NCBI GenBank assembly: GCA_020137815.1
Contig: CM035354.1
Span: forward strand, 967,386-1,031,385
DNA length: 64,000 nt
Reading direction: 5' to 3'
Source: Hormiphora californensis
Taxonomy: Eukaryota; Ctenophora; Tentaculata; Cydippida; Pleurobrachiidae
Part shown: in pieces, positions 50,195 to 61,075 of the stretch
How positions within the stretch are numbered: position 1 is the first letter of the stretch
How the letters are laid out: each line of letters begins with the position of its first letter
Notes under the pieces: generated by a model
Seen by the model: only the letters and a program-made list of their open reading frames with translations
Database searches by the model: none
Told to the model about the DNA's origin: nothing
Program-made: the position numbers and the translations under genes

Positions 50195-51712
50195 GTTTTT
50201 AAATTTCGTTTCGTTTTTATAAAGAGTGTGGAGACAGTACGAACAGTTCAAGGGTGTTTGTTCATATTGAAGAGTCCAGTCGATATTATAGTAGGAGCGG
50301 TTATAAATTAATTAATTAATATTAATATTAGATCAGCAGGACGTGCCAAAAGTCGCGTGCCACAATTGTCAATTTTAGTGAAGGAGTGTTAGTAACCTAA
50401 AATCCTACTATAATGTTGTTTTACTTCTTACTCTATTTCTATACACACCGGGGGGGGGGGGGGGGGGGTAATCATGGTGACAAATGGTGATGGTGACATG
50501 ACCAAAATTTTGAGATGAGTCACCATTTGTCACCTTTCTCTCTGGAGTTAACTACAAGTACAGGTATAATATGATGTTATGGGACAATTATATAATATAT
50601 GAAAACTAGAGCACTTCTAGCAAGTTTCAAGTCGATTGGATGTAATTAAGGGGTCACATTTGGTTAGTTGCGCTTTTGTGTGTTGTGCGAGGGAGGCACA
50701 TCCTCAACGTGACTTATTTTGGGAAGCTCAGATGGGGTCGGCGGCGCCAGACAGGCACATCATTCGAATCTACAACCGGATAGAAGTGGAACTACCGGCC
50801 CAACACCGGCTGAATAGTCCGTCTCCTGGTTGCACGTGATAATATCCAGTAGGTGAATAATCCGTCTCCCGGTTGCACGTGATAATATCCAGTAGGGTGA
50901 TAGATCCTCAATTGCTGCAGGAACTGCTACTAATATTTGGTAGCGAAGTTACTCCTCCCTTGCCGGCACGCGAGTGTGAGGTGTCTTCGATACCAATACT
51001 AATATGGAGGTGGTGAGGCTGCAATAATTGTGAAAAGATAGCGAGTTATAGCTTCGAGCAAATACGAGTATGTTTGGTTGCCATGCTACGCAGCTCTCTG
51101 TCCATTCGGCACTTTAAGCACCTCGCTTAAGCGCCTCGCCTTCGGCCTGGTGTGAGAGCTGACAGACAAGGAACATGTCAAATGATTGGTTATTGCGGAG
51201 ACATGTTACATATTCACATTTTGATAACATAATGTTGACAGTCAATATAAAAAGTGATTCATCTCTGATTATAGGAACCAAGGATTGGGGTGAACTACTA
51301 CACACATTTCACTAAACTATCTATGCTAATTATACCTCCCACTAACCACTTCCCAGTGGACCATAAACCTATATCATGCATTATATCTGCTATATCTCGA
51401 CTGGTACAATTGTGTCTGTGTTGCGCCACCACTACCAGGTAGTTGAAAGTTCTTCTGACGTAAATCATAGCTCTTATATGTACTACCCATGGAACTTAAT
51501 TCTAGAAACTTCATTCTAGAAACTCTATGGAACTTGTTGAGTAAGGGAACTCTCATTCTAGAAACGTTTATAAAGATTTGCAGCCGGTATCAAAAACTAT
51601 ATAACTATCCATTGCTCAAAGTTAGCTTGATGGCAAAACACAGTGGGGTAACTATATCCATTGCTGCATTGAACTGTTAAATTCAATTCCATTCGAGCAG
51701 CTGCATCCATCA
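50195..51712. other. Noncoding between sulfotransferase and LITAF gene
   Basis: Contains a run of 18 G at 50452-50469, a TGGTGACAAATGGTGA stretch with its inverse nearby, a direct repeat of GTCTCCNGGTTGCACGTGAT (50820-50885), and at 50937-50990 an end of the GTTACTCCTCCCTTGCCGGC type seen also at 14.7 and 17.1 kb. TCATTCTAGAAAC repeats lie at 51500-51570. No exon is supported. Confidence 0.55.
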
Positions 51713-52076
51713 TTAAAGTAGTGCCTTGACTCCAATGAGCTCCTTGCATTTTGGGCAGAAGTGCTTGTGATCCTTGCATCCATCGAATAAGAAGGGGATG
51801 AAGCAACACAGACCTGCAGATAGGGATAGAAATGTCATAATTGGACTAATGTTCTGTCAAAAAAGGGTTATATTTCAGAGTTTCAGCTCACATTTTAACC
51901 GCACTGACCAGTAATGAAAAAGAGGAGGAGGCAGATTATGATAGTTCCATTACCAATAGAATGCTTTACCTTGGTCTCGATATCCTGAAGAGAGAGAAAT
52001 GTAGTTTTAAATTCATACTTTTGAGAAGTTTTCGGCCATTCATCAGAGGGTCATCTGTTCCTAAACCACCACCAGA

Positions 52077-52154
<78 letters not shown>

Positions 52155-52752
52155 AAGCGACATTAAGAAAGGGACTGATAAAGAGAGAAGACAAGTTGCC
52201 CATATAAAATTGCCTGTCAAGACTGAAATCAAACGTTTATCATTTGCTTGACAACTTCTTTTCTTTCTAGAACAATTATAAAGAGCTGGTTTCTAAGTCA
52301 CATACCTCCCTACAGTGGGGACAAGTCATATTGACGGGGGATGCGCTGAAATACGGCTGAACTGACTGGAAGAAATAAATCATTATTAATAAATCATTAC
52401 TATAATACACTGCCCTCGAGATTCTTTATTCTTAGATGTTTATCATATTATATTTTAGAACTGTGCGGGTTGAAAAAAGAGAAACAATCCATAAGTGGAG
52501 CTGATATTTTTACAAGCGGCTGAAGTCTGAACAAAGTGTACCTACATTATGAACATTGTACGGTACGGGTGCGGGTTGATGACCGTCCTGGACCAGCAGA
52601 GGTTCCTGGGTTGGGGCACCTCCACTAGGGTACGGTTGGTATCCTGGGTTCTGAGGCTGCTGCTGTGGCTCAGGGTAGGTTGCAGTCGGTTGATAGGGTG
52701 GCTGTTGCTCAGGGTAGTCGGGCTGATCGGGGTATATTGGCGGTGCAGACAT
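51713..52752 (-). CDS. LITAF-domain protein 1, 4 exons, 147 aa
   Basis: Exons, minus strand: 52752-52542, 52361-52306, 51984-51909 and 51813-51713. Lengths 211+56+76+101 give 147 codons plus TAA in phase. The N-terminal 70 residues are Pro/Gln/Tyr-rich (MSAPPIYPDQPDYPEQQPPY), as in LITAF and CDIP1, where such stretches bind ESCRT and WW-domain partners. The LITAF domain follows: first half of a zinc site C84-P-H-C87, a hydrophobic stretch GTIIICLLLFFITGLCCFIP that inserts in the membrane from the cytosolic face, then DGCKDHKHFC-PKC with the second zinc half. LITAF proteins sit on late endosomes and lysosomes and take part in membrane protein sorting. One GA microsatellite (52079-52150) lies in intron 2. 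Confidence 0.85.
52079..52150 (+). repeat. (GA)n in intron 2 of LITAF gene 1
   Basis: About 70 bp of pure GA repeat between exon 2 (52306) and exon 3 (51984). Confidence 0.9.
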
Positions 52753-53970
52753 GCTGTGGGAAATTTTATGTAATGTTGAGTGTCGATTCAGCACGAGAGA
52801 GCTCTTGTTTCACTTTGTTGGGAAATTGTATTCTAGCGTGTATTGCATGGATAAGGTTAACAAAAATCAACTGAAAATGTGATGATACATTGATACACCA
52901 GGCAAAACAACACTGTTTTTGTGTGACTCACTGTGGACGAGCGAGTGTGTCTAGAACAAACAATCCCCGCGACCCGCTTTTAGAGCTGCAGTGCATTTCT
53001 CAAAAATGAAGTCACGGAAGTGTTACATTACATTCGTCATCATTACCTCATCATTACCTCATCTGTATTATACTGTGGGGGATATGATAACAATTACACA
53101 TGGGGTGGATGTTTCACACGCCGGAATAAGTTCAGGGATTCCATCACCCCCTTGGCCTTGTAGACCAACAAGAACCTACTCACTACTCAGCTTTATTCCA
53201 TCACCCCCCTTGTAGTGAGTTTTACCAACAGGAACCTACTCACTTGTTACGTAAGTTACTAAACAAGCTTTATCTCAGATCAGGATATTTTATATCTCCT
53301 TTACAATAAGCTGACAGTGCAGTAAAGTCGGTGTTTTTTGAAGTTGTCACCCCCCCCCCCTTCTCGTGTGCTCGATTTTTTGCGTACGTAAAGTCCGTAC
53401 AGTTAGTGAACACCGCCAAATTTAGTTTTAAAATTTCATTTAACTAATACTTAGAGTATTGTCACTCTTTAACTAACACTTGTCACTCTTGTCGTATGAT
53501 GAAGTAAAAGGGAGAGAAGTAAGTGCAGCAGTCGCCCTCTTAAAACAGCTGACACTCGACAGCTCTCTAGTGAGTATGGTGGGCGTATGGTGAAGCAAAT
53601 GGGAGAGAAGTGCAGCTCAGTCGCCCTCTTAGAACAGCTGACAGCTCTCTTGATCAGTGGACACACAGACATACCTACTTGAGTGCGGTTATGCAATTGA
53701 AACTTGGTGTTCCTCTCGACCTCCAATCAACTGGGTAGCTCCAAATATAGTTAAATGTCCTGAGAAATATTGTGTTGTATAACTATCATGTCCGGTTGAT
53801 GAGAAAAGTGCCACAGATTTCCCCATCTCCCCCGGGGAGACTCCCCGTGTCAAACCGTGACAGGGAGGTCCTTTTAAAAGAATTGAGATACGGTGATTTC
53901 CGACAACAAACTGAAAAATAAATAACAATAACAAGTTAATAAGGTGATTTAACTAAAATTTTAGCCTCAA
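52753..53970. other. Intergenic, LITAF gene 1 upstream region
   Basis: Contains two imperfect copies of a block with CCATCACCCCC, ACCAACARGAACCTACTCAC (about 53139-53205), a half of the TAAAGTCGG / GAAGTTGTCACCCCC element (53322-53360; full copy at 63186-63341), and duplicated GGGAGAGAAGT-CAGTCGCCCTCTTA segments (53510-53650). Apart from the possible exon at 53689-53910 no gene is supported. Confidence 0.5.
53689..53910 (-). CDS. Possible terminal exon, unrecognised
   Basis: After a good acceptor (TTATTTTTCAG) one minus-strand frame stays open for 73 codons to TAA, beginning FVVGNHRISILL and ending REEHQVSIA, with GHLTIFGATQLIGG near the end. I do not recognise it and could not find a phase-matched upstream exon; the 1.3-kb foldback begins about 60 bp upstream. 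A second frame in the same exon is also open for 40 codons. It may be noncoding. Confidence 0.25.
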   Translation of the reverse strand, partial: FVVGNHRISILLKGPPCHGLTRGVSPGEMGKSVALFSSTGHDSYTTQYFSGHLTIFGATQLIGGREEHQVSIA

Positions 53971-55240
53971 CCAGAAAAAAATTGGTTACAAAGGATTTCC
54001 ACCTCAAACGTACTCCTAAGGGTCCCCTCTATCGATTTCAACCAATGCTCATATTTGTTCAGGGGTGCTAAGGCCTCATTTCCGGGTGGGCGTGGTACCT
54101 GTATTTTCAGCCTGAGGATATAACCATAAGTACCCTTAAAATAGGAGTAGAGATAAAATCGAGGGCGCTAAAGTGATCAGCGTCCTCGCATTAGTGGGGG
54201 TAGGTGCCAAAATTAAGTCTCTATCTCATCTGGTTAATTAGATAATTGGATAATTAGGTTTGCGCATAACCGTTTGTTGGCTATATGGCTATAGCCACTT
54301 AGGAAAGGAGTAGAGACAAAACTGAGGGCACTAAAATGATCAGCGTCCTCGAATTAGTGGGGGTAGGTGCTGAAATTAAGTCTCTATCTCATCTGGTTAA
54401 TTAGATAATTGGATAATTAGTTTTGTGCATAACCGTTTTTTGGCTATATGACTATAGCCACTTAGGAATGGTTAAGAGACTTTTCATTGGTGCCACTTTG
54501 TAGGCGAAGCGAAGTTATGGGGGGTCGACGTCGGACTTTTAAGCTCTATTTTCAACCGTTTAGCCGTTATTTGGCTTTTAAGATGCTCCAAATGAGCAAA
54601 ATACGGTAAAATCCCCGATTTTGAACACCTTAAAAGCTAAATAACGGCTAAACGGTTGAAGATAGAGCTTAAAAGTCCGACGTCGACCCCCCATAACTTC
54701 GCTTTGCCTACAAAGTGGCACCAATGAAAAGTCTCTTAACCATTCCTAAGTGGCTATAGCCATATAGCCAAAAAACGGTAATGCGCAAAACTAATTATCC
54801 AATTATCTAATTAACCAGATGAGATAGAGACTTAATTTCAGCACCTACCCCCACTAATTCGAGGACGCTGATCATTTTAGTGCCCTCAGTTTTGTCTCTA
54901 CTCCTTTCCTAAGTGGCTATAGCCATATATCCAACAAACGGTTATGCGCAAACCTAATTATCCAATTATCTAATTAACCAGATGAGATAGAGACTTAATT
55001 CTGGCACCTACCCCCACTAATGCGAGGACGCTGATCACTTTGGTGCCCTCGATTTTATCTCTACTCCTATTTTAAGGGTACTTATGGTTATGGCCTCAAG
55101 CTGAAAATACAGGTACCACGCCCACCCGGAAATGAAGCCTTAGCACCCCTGAGCAAATATGAGCATTGGTTGGAATCGATAGAGAGGACCCTTAGGAGTA
55201 CGTTTGAGGTGGAAATCCTTTGTAACAAATTTTTTTCTGG
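53971..55240. mobile_element. 1.27-kb foldback element with tandem repeats in each arm
   Basis: Arms of about 620 bp are inverted copies, outer end CCAGAAAAAAATTGGTTACA, meeting near 54605 around the pair AAATAACGGCTAAACGGTTG and its inverse. Each arm has two tandem copies of a roughly 165-bp block from AGGAGTAGAGA to GGCTATAGCCACTTAGGAA. Arms differ by only a few bases. AAGGTGAT also lies on both flanks in inverted orientation, so the edges may extend to about 53941 and 55262. No coding capacity. Confidence 0.85.
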
Positions 55241-55568
55241 TGTTCCTGGCTTATCACCTTACTAAGTACATAAATATAACATACATACAATTAAAATACA
55301 ACAAAAGAATACTAACGATCCTATATCAACAATTATAAGCATTCAGCATTAAAATTAAAATTTCTCCTTTTTGTGAAAGTGTTGGTAAAAACTCTAAAAA
55401 CAGTTCGGATCAAAATTTTAAAACATGAGCGGTCAGAAATTACCAATAATATTCATGTCCACGACCAATTTCCACTCAACAAATACAGCGAAATTCAGCA
55501 ACAACAAATAAAGGACCAGATTTAGTTAATCCTGATCAGATCTGATTCAGCAACAAAAATATAATTGT
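55241..55568. other. AT-rich noncoding spacer
   Basis: Between the foldback and the 3' end of LITAF gene 2. Repeats of CAACAACAAATA and short AT-rich stretches; nothing else seen. Confidence 0.5.
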
Positions 55569-56125
55569 TCAAATGAGCACTCTCCGGCAGATGGGTGCCT
55601 TGCAGTTGGGGCAGTAGTGCACAACATCCTTACACGCATCCATAACACACGCCAACCAACAACACAAACAACCTGAAACGATATAGAACTTACGCAACGC
55701 ATGTTACGTTCAAATTTAGTGATAAATTCCCAATCTCTCGAGGGGAGCGGAGAGAGAGGGTCGAACAAGGCAAGCCCGGGCGTAGTTTAACCTCTACGGT
55801 TCCAAGACAAGGCCGTCACCAACAAAGAAAGCAACAAAAAATGTTTCTAATTACCTGTTACAAAAGCGATAGCAGCGGAAATGAATATTGTTCCTATTCC
55901 AAGTTCAAACTTAACTTTCGTTTTGATCATCTGAAAAAAACGAGTATTGATGAATTAGTAGGAACTAAAAAGGTTGAAGAGAATAGTTTCAGGTATCTTG
56001 CCAACAATTTCACGTGACATGTGGGACGTGGGTACCTGGTGGCATTGTGGGCAGTTCAACTGGACCGAATCACGGCCTATCACTACAGAACCTATCCCCG
56101 ACATTTCCTCTATCTGTACACTCAT
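55569..56125 (-). CDS. LITAF-domain protein 2, short, 3 exons, 89 aa
   Basis: Exons, minus strand: 56125-56036, 55930-55855 and 55672-55569. Lengths 90+76+104 give 89 codons plus TGA in phase. The 76-nt middle exon has the same length and phase as exon 3 of LITAF gene 1, supporting common descent. The protein is almost a bare LITAF domain: N-terminus MSVQIEEMSGIGSVVIG, zinc half C25-P-Q-C28, hydrophobic membrane segment LGIGTIFISAAIAFVTGCLCCW, then DACKDVVHYC-PNC as the second zinc half. The Pro-rich N-terminal tail of LITAF proteins is missing, so partner binding through it is not expected. It would lie on the cytosolic face of endosomal membranes. The plus-strand LINE fragment starts just upstream. 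Confidence 0.82.
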
Positions 56126-56239
56126 GGCTGTATTAATCAGGATTGGGTTACAAACTATAAAGTACATTTCAAACTACAAGCACAACAATGTGTTCGCAAC
56201 AAAAATCGGTACAGCAAACATCGGGATATCGAACTTCAA

Positions 56240-57209
56240 AGGCTTCCAGCCTCCAGGAGAGGCAGAGGAGAGACTGAAGACTCGTCATGAAAGGACAGCG
56301 ACCAGTAGCAGGAGACTCGCCAATAATCAATATCATATAGGTCGTTTTCATAAGTCAACCTGCCCCGATCTGAAGGCCTTAGCCTCAGACCCACTTGAAA
56401 AACTCCACCTAACATTTCTCAAACTCGCTCTTGGAGTATCCAGAAAATCCCCTAATGTTGTCATGTGGGGTGACACAGGCCGGACCCCCCTTGCTTATTC
56501 GCTGAAGTCTGGAGTCCTGAGGTATTTCAACCGGGCAGCAGAGATGTCAGCAAACTTCCCCATGGATCACATCATAGATGTCAGTACCCCACTTTTGGTA
56601 TACACGTTCCGAGAACAAACCCAGTCAGAACTGGTTTGGTATTCCAGTATTATCAACTTTGTCCGGAAACACACCACTGAAAGCTTCTTGAATAGCTGGG
56701 AGGAATCCAGAGAGTCTAACAGGAAGCTATCCTTCTACAATAGCGTTAAAGTCAAGTTCGAACCCGAACCATACTTGTCTTTGGAGCGAAATCTAGCCAA
56801 GAGAGTGGCTCAGATTAGGTCGGCTTCTCATGGCCTCAAAATCGAGCGGGGACGTTTTGAAAAGTATCGAAAGGGTGGATTCTCACTGGAAAAAGAGAGA
56901 CTGTGCCCGTACTGCAACACATCCGACATCGCCTCTCTTGAGCTCCTAAGTGAACTGCCCCACTATGACCGAATCACCGAAGACGAACCCCACTTCCTCC
57001 TGAAATGCCCCTTTTATGAGGACCTAAGAGCCCGTATACCAGAAAGTACCTCCCCTCGGCTGGTAGTGGTCAGACTCAGACACCTTTTCAAACCGTCGGC
57101 CGATGACACTATCGACCCAGTCCGCCAGACCGCAATCTACATCGAAAAAGCTTTCTCTAGAAGACAGGATTTTATCAGAGACACGGGTCCATCCACCAAT
57201 TCCCACTGA
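56240..57209 (+). mobile_element. 3' coding end of a second LINE (5'-truncated)
   Basis: The plus-strand frame reads the C-terminal part of a non-LTR retrotransposon polyprotein: DPLEKLHLTFLKLALGVSR, NVVMWGDTGRTPL, then a Cys/His cluster LCPYC with HFLLKCPFYEDLR. This block follows the reverse transcriptase in several LINE clades. The reverse transcriptase and endonuclease are missing, as expected of a 5'-truncated copy. The frame stays open upstream to 55974 but that part lies antisense to LITAF gene 2 exon 1 and is not element sequence. It ends at TGA at 57209. Confidence 0.75.
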
Positions 57210-58140
57210 AACGTTGAGTACTCTCAACACATCGTTAGGATATGGATTCCATTAAGGCAATCCTATCCATTTTCTATTTATCCTTTGAATCGTTGAGCAT
57301 TCTCAACCAACCGCTAGGATATGGATCCCAATCACATAACACCATCCACTCTCGCCGATCAGCGTGAGCTTACTCAACCCCACTGAGTCTTTGATACCCA
57401 CTGATACGCTGAGTATTCTCAACATCCCGTTAGGATATGGATTCCATTACGGCAATCCTATCCATTTTCTATTTATCCTTTGAATCGTTGAGCATTCTCA
57501 ACCAACCGCTAGGATATGGATCCCAATCACATAACACCATCCACTCTCGCCGATCAGCGTGAGCTTACTCAACCCCACTGAGTCTTTGATACCCACTGAT
57601 ACGCTGAGTATTCTCAACATCCCGTTAGGATATGGATTCCATTACGGCAATCCTATCCAATTTCTATATATCCTTTGAAACGTTGAGCATTCTCAACCAA
57701 CCGTTAGGATATGGATCCCAATCACATTTAAAGACCATCCACCTTCGTTGAGTTCTGAGCAGCGTGAGCTTACTCGGCCCCACCGAGTCTTCATGACCCT
57801 CTGAAACGTTGAGTACCCTCAACAGCCCGCTAAAGTGCGTTTCAAGCGACTTGACCCGTAATTCTTGGAATTTGGCGCATTGCGCGTGTATTTACAAAGG
57901 GGAAATCCTGAATTTCCAGGAATCTCAGGTCAAGTCGTTTGAAACGCACTTTAAAGTCCGTTTCAAGCGACTTGACCCGTAATTCTTGGAATTTGGCGCA
58001 TCGCGCGTGTATTTACAAAGGGGAAATCCTGAATTTCCAGGAATCTCAGGTCAAGTCGTTTGAAACGCACTTTAGGAATGGATTCCATCTCGGCAATCCA
58101 ATCCAACTTTGTTACCCACCAAACACCAGTTGAGCATACT
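57210..58140 (+). repeat. LINE 3' UTR with roughly 197-bp tandem repeats
   Basis: About three and a half units, each starting ACGTTGAGTAYTCTCAAC or a close form (a small palindrome), with GTTAGGATATGGATTCCATT and GCAGCGTGAGCTTACTC-type blocks. The last unit is split at 57831-58074 by a doubled MITE; GGAATGGATTCCAT resumes at 58075. Confidence 0.8.
57831..58074. mobile_element. Head-to-tail dimer of a 123-bp MITE
   Basis: Two copies (57831-57953 and 57952-58074) each have inverted ends TAAAGTGCGTTTCAAGCGAC and GTTTGAAACGCACTTTA sharing the central TTA. The dimer is flanked by TA in the LINE 3' UTR repeat. A third copy in opposite orientation is at 58802-58924. Confidence 0.85.
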
Positions 58141-58801
58141 CAACCCCACCACCAGTTCCCAGAAAGTCCAGGGTTGCTGGCACCCTCACGAACTCTCCCA
58201 TTTCTTATACGTGTTTTATATTTGTGAATTTTGCTTGCCTGCTGCAGTTTTTTCCCGTCCCCCTGAGTTTTATTTTTCTACGAGATTTATTCTTTTTTTA
58301 CTACTACACGTTTTAATTTTTATATCGCTCCCCCCTTTTTCCCCCTGTAATCTTTAACCCTGCCCTTGTTGACCACTTTACGCTTTTTAGCCCTTTTATT
58401 TTGTCTTTTTAATTTATTTATTTATTCCCTTCATGTACGTTTTCCTTTTATACCCGAGCGCCATGTTTTTGCCTAATGATTTTAAATTTAAATTTAACTT
58501 TAAACACCTTAGCATCTTTAACTTTCTTTTTCATCTGACAATGAAGTACCATTATAGATGATATTGTTTAAATCCTGTTTAAATCCTGTTTAAATCCTGT
58601 GTGTGAATCTCCTGTTATCTAACGTGCTGCTCTCATGCTGTGGTGAGTCTCCGGTGAGCTGTGTCTCCTGGAGTTGCATTATAGAAAGAGGAGACTTGGC
58701 AGACGGCAGTTGGTATACACGTCTGTAGGGCACTCCATCTTTACGGAGACGGGATCAGCGAGGGCCCGCCGAGGAGACTGAAAAGTGAAAAGTGCAACTG
58801 T
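58141..58801. other. T-rich noncoding tract
   Basis: Pyrimidine-rich sequence with GTTTAAATCCT repeated three times at 58565-58600. The LINE 3' end probably lies somewhere near its start. No exon seen. Confidence 0.5.
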
Positions 58802-58924
58802 TAAAGTGCGTTTCAAACGACTTGACCTGAGATTCCTGGAAATTCAGGATTTCCCCTTTGTAAATACACGCGCAATGCTCCAAATTCCAAGAATTGAGGG
58901 TCAAGTCGCTTGAAACGGACTTCA
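58802..58924. mobile_element. Third copy of the 123-bp MITE
   Basis: Inverted orientation relative to 57831-58074; begins TTAAAGTGCGTTTCAAACG and ends GCTTGAAACGGACTTCAA, slightly degraded on the right. Confidence 0.8.
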
Positions 58925-59230
58925 ACAAAAAAACAAACAAAATAAAAGAGGCCGAGATTTTTAAAAGTCAGCCGACCCGTGCGTGTCAAAATACGCGCGC
59001 AAAGAGGATCGACAGCGCATTTTGACTACTGAATTTAATGCGCGTTTTTAACAAATATCACTCCAAAAAAAAAAAAAAAAACTCCAAAAAAATCCACATC
59101 GCGTTTTTTTTTTCTTTTTAAAGTCGAATTTTTTAATCAAGGGACAGGGGCCGCGCATTCAGAGAGGTCGCGCGGCGTTGTATTATATTTGCGCGTGACA
59201 ATCGAGATCAAGTTCCTGGCAATCTTAAGA

Positions 59231-59345
59231 CCCTCTGGAAAAGTCAAATATTCTCCAGTCGCAATATGTAGGAGTATTCAGTGATCCGTCCATGTGCTCG
59301 GTTGAGGAGGCCATCAAGGACATGAGCATACTCGGAAATGTTCAG
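59231..59345 (+). CDS. Possible single exon, unrecognised
   Basis: An open plus-strand frame reading LEKSNILQSQYVGVF then SVEEAIKDMSILGNVQ lies between a weak acceptor (CTTAAG) and a donor CAG|GTAGTG. Composition looks coding, but no partner exon was found and the duplicated CAGGTAGTGCACAG just after it is repeat-like. Sequence 58925-59230 before it is GC-poor with A-runs and no gene. Confidence 0.2.
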
Positions 59346-59453
59346 GTAGTGCACAGGTCGAGAACACAGGTAGTGCACAGTCACGCGCAAATCAAAATCA
59401 GGTAAGTCACATTGATGAGCCGCGCGAGTTTGAAAAATAGATTAAAATCTCTA

Positions 59454-59671
59454 GTGGAAGCTCTTACGGTATTTCCCACGCCCCGTGGGAAAGTTTTTGA
59501 CCGTGGGAAAGTTTTCAAACCGTGGGAAAAGAGAGATACATACAATAACATACAAAAAATAATTATTTTTTTAAAGTTATTGTATGTATCTCTCTTTTCC
59601 CACGGTTTGAAAACTTTCCCACGATCAAAAACTTTCCCACGGGGCGTGGGAAATACCGTAAGAGCTTCCAC
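59454..59671. mobile_element. 218-bp near-perfect hairpin MITE, TA target duplication
   Basis: Arms of about 95 bp start GTGGAAGCTCTTACGGTATT and contain GTGGGAAAGTTTT repeats; the loop is AT-rich. TA on both flanks (59452-59453 and 59672-59673). Arms are almost identical, so the copy is young. Confidence 0.9.
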
Positions 59672-59792
59672 TACTCTGGAATCTGTTCATTTCATCGCAG
59701 ACCTTCTCCACGACCGTGTCCAGACCTTGTGCTGACCTTGTGCTCGACCTCGTGCTCGACCTCGTGCTTGATCTCGTGCTTGACCAATGACC

Positions 59793-59800
59793 TCTCTCTG

Positions 59801-59882
<82 letters not shown>

Positions 59883-59900
59883 CCTCCCTCTCTATCTTTT
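59793..59900 (+). repeat. (CT)n microsatellite
   Basis: CT repeats with GTCT and CCCT interruptions, preceded by GACCTCGTGCTCGACC-type repeats at 59725-59785. Confidence 0.9.
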
Positions 59901-60286
59901 GTATGTCCCTGACCTCTGTTAGGCCGGTTGTCGATTGGGTTGGGTTGAGGTTTACCATATTAAATGTACCAGAACGCCCTATACCAAGTTAGGGCCTAAC
60001 ATTTACCGCTTACCGATGTGAAAGCCACCCTTTCCATTTAGGATGTTTGTAAAAATGAAAAAAACAGGATAAATTAGTAAAACTACAATCCCAGAAGCAG
60101 TTGGAGGTGTTTACTATCATGATGGAGGAGCTTGAGGATATTCACTAAAATTATAGCTTTGACTTTACTCATAACTCCAGGTAAGGTCCGCCGGCTACCT
60201 CCCCCTGGCCCCTCCCCTACTCCTGGACAGTGGACGTCATCTTTGAATCACCCATTTATGTCTAATTGGCTTTCTTTTCTTCATGA

Positions 60287-61075
60287 GTCCTCCCTGTGTC
60301 GAACAGCTGGGAAGCAGAGCTGTCCCAACAAGGGCGCCACCCAACTACCATTTCTTTTCTTCGCTTCAATTACGTTTATCTATCTCTCATCATGAATGTG
60401 CGTTTTGCATAAAGATGGAGAGATGGATATGAAGAGATAGAGAGATAGAGAGATAGAGAGATAGAGAGATAGAGAGATAGAGAGATAGAGAGATTGAAAG
60501 ATTAAGGGATGGAGAGATAGAGAGATAGAGAGATAGAGAGATTGAGAGATTAAGGGATGGAGAGATGGAGAGATGGAGAGAGTCCTCCCTGTGTCGAACA
60601 GCTGGGAAGCAGAGCTGTCCCAACAAGGGCGCCACCCAACTACCATTTCTTTTCTTCGCTTCAATTACGTTTATCTGTCTCTAGTCATGAATGTGCGTTT
60701 TGCATGGAGATGGAGAGATGGATATGAAGAGATAGAGAGATGGAGATGGAGAGATGGAGAGATGGAGAGAGATGGAGAGATGGAGAGAGATGGAGAGAGA
60801 TGGAGAGAGATGGAGAGAGATGGAGAGATGGAGAGAGATGGAGAGAGATGGAGAGAGATGGAGAGAGATGGAGAGAGATGGAGAGAGATGGAGAGAGATG
60901 GAGAGAGATGGAGAGAGATGGAGAGAGATGGAGAGAGATGGAGAGAGATGGAGAGATGGAGAGATGGAATATGGAGATGGAGATGGAGATGGAGATGGAG
61001 ATGGAGGTGGAGATGGAGATGGAGATGGAGATGGAGATGGAGATGGAGATGGAGATGGAGATGGAGATGGAGATT
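60287..61075 (+). repeat. Duplicated 115-bp block with GATA/GAGAT microsatellites
   Basis: A block from GAGTCCTCCCTGTGTCGAAC to ATGAATGTGCGTTTTGCAT occurs at about 60287-60410 and 60579-60703. Each copy runs into an expanded tract: (GAGATA)n at 60411-60580, and (GGAGAGAT)n followed by (GGAGAT)n at 60706-61075. The reading frames of Met-Glu-Arg-Trp or His-Leu repeats are artefacts. Confidence 0.85.
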
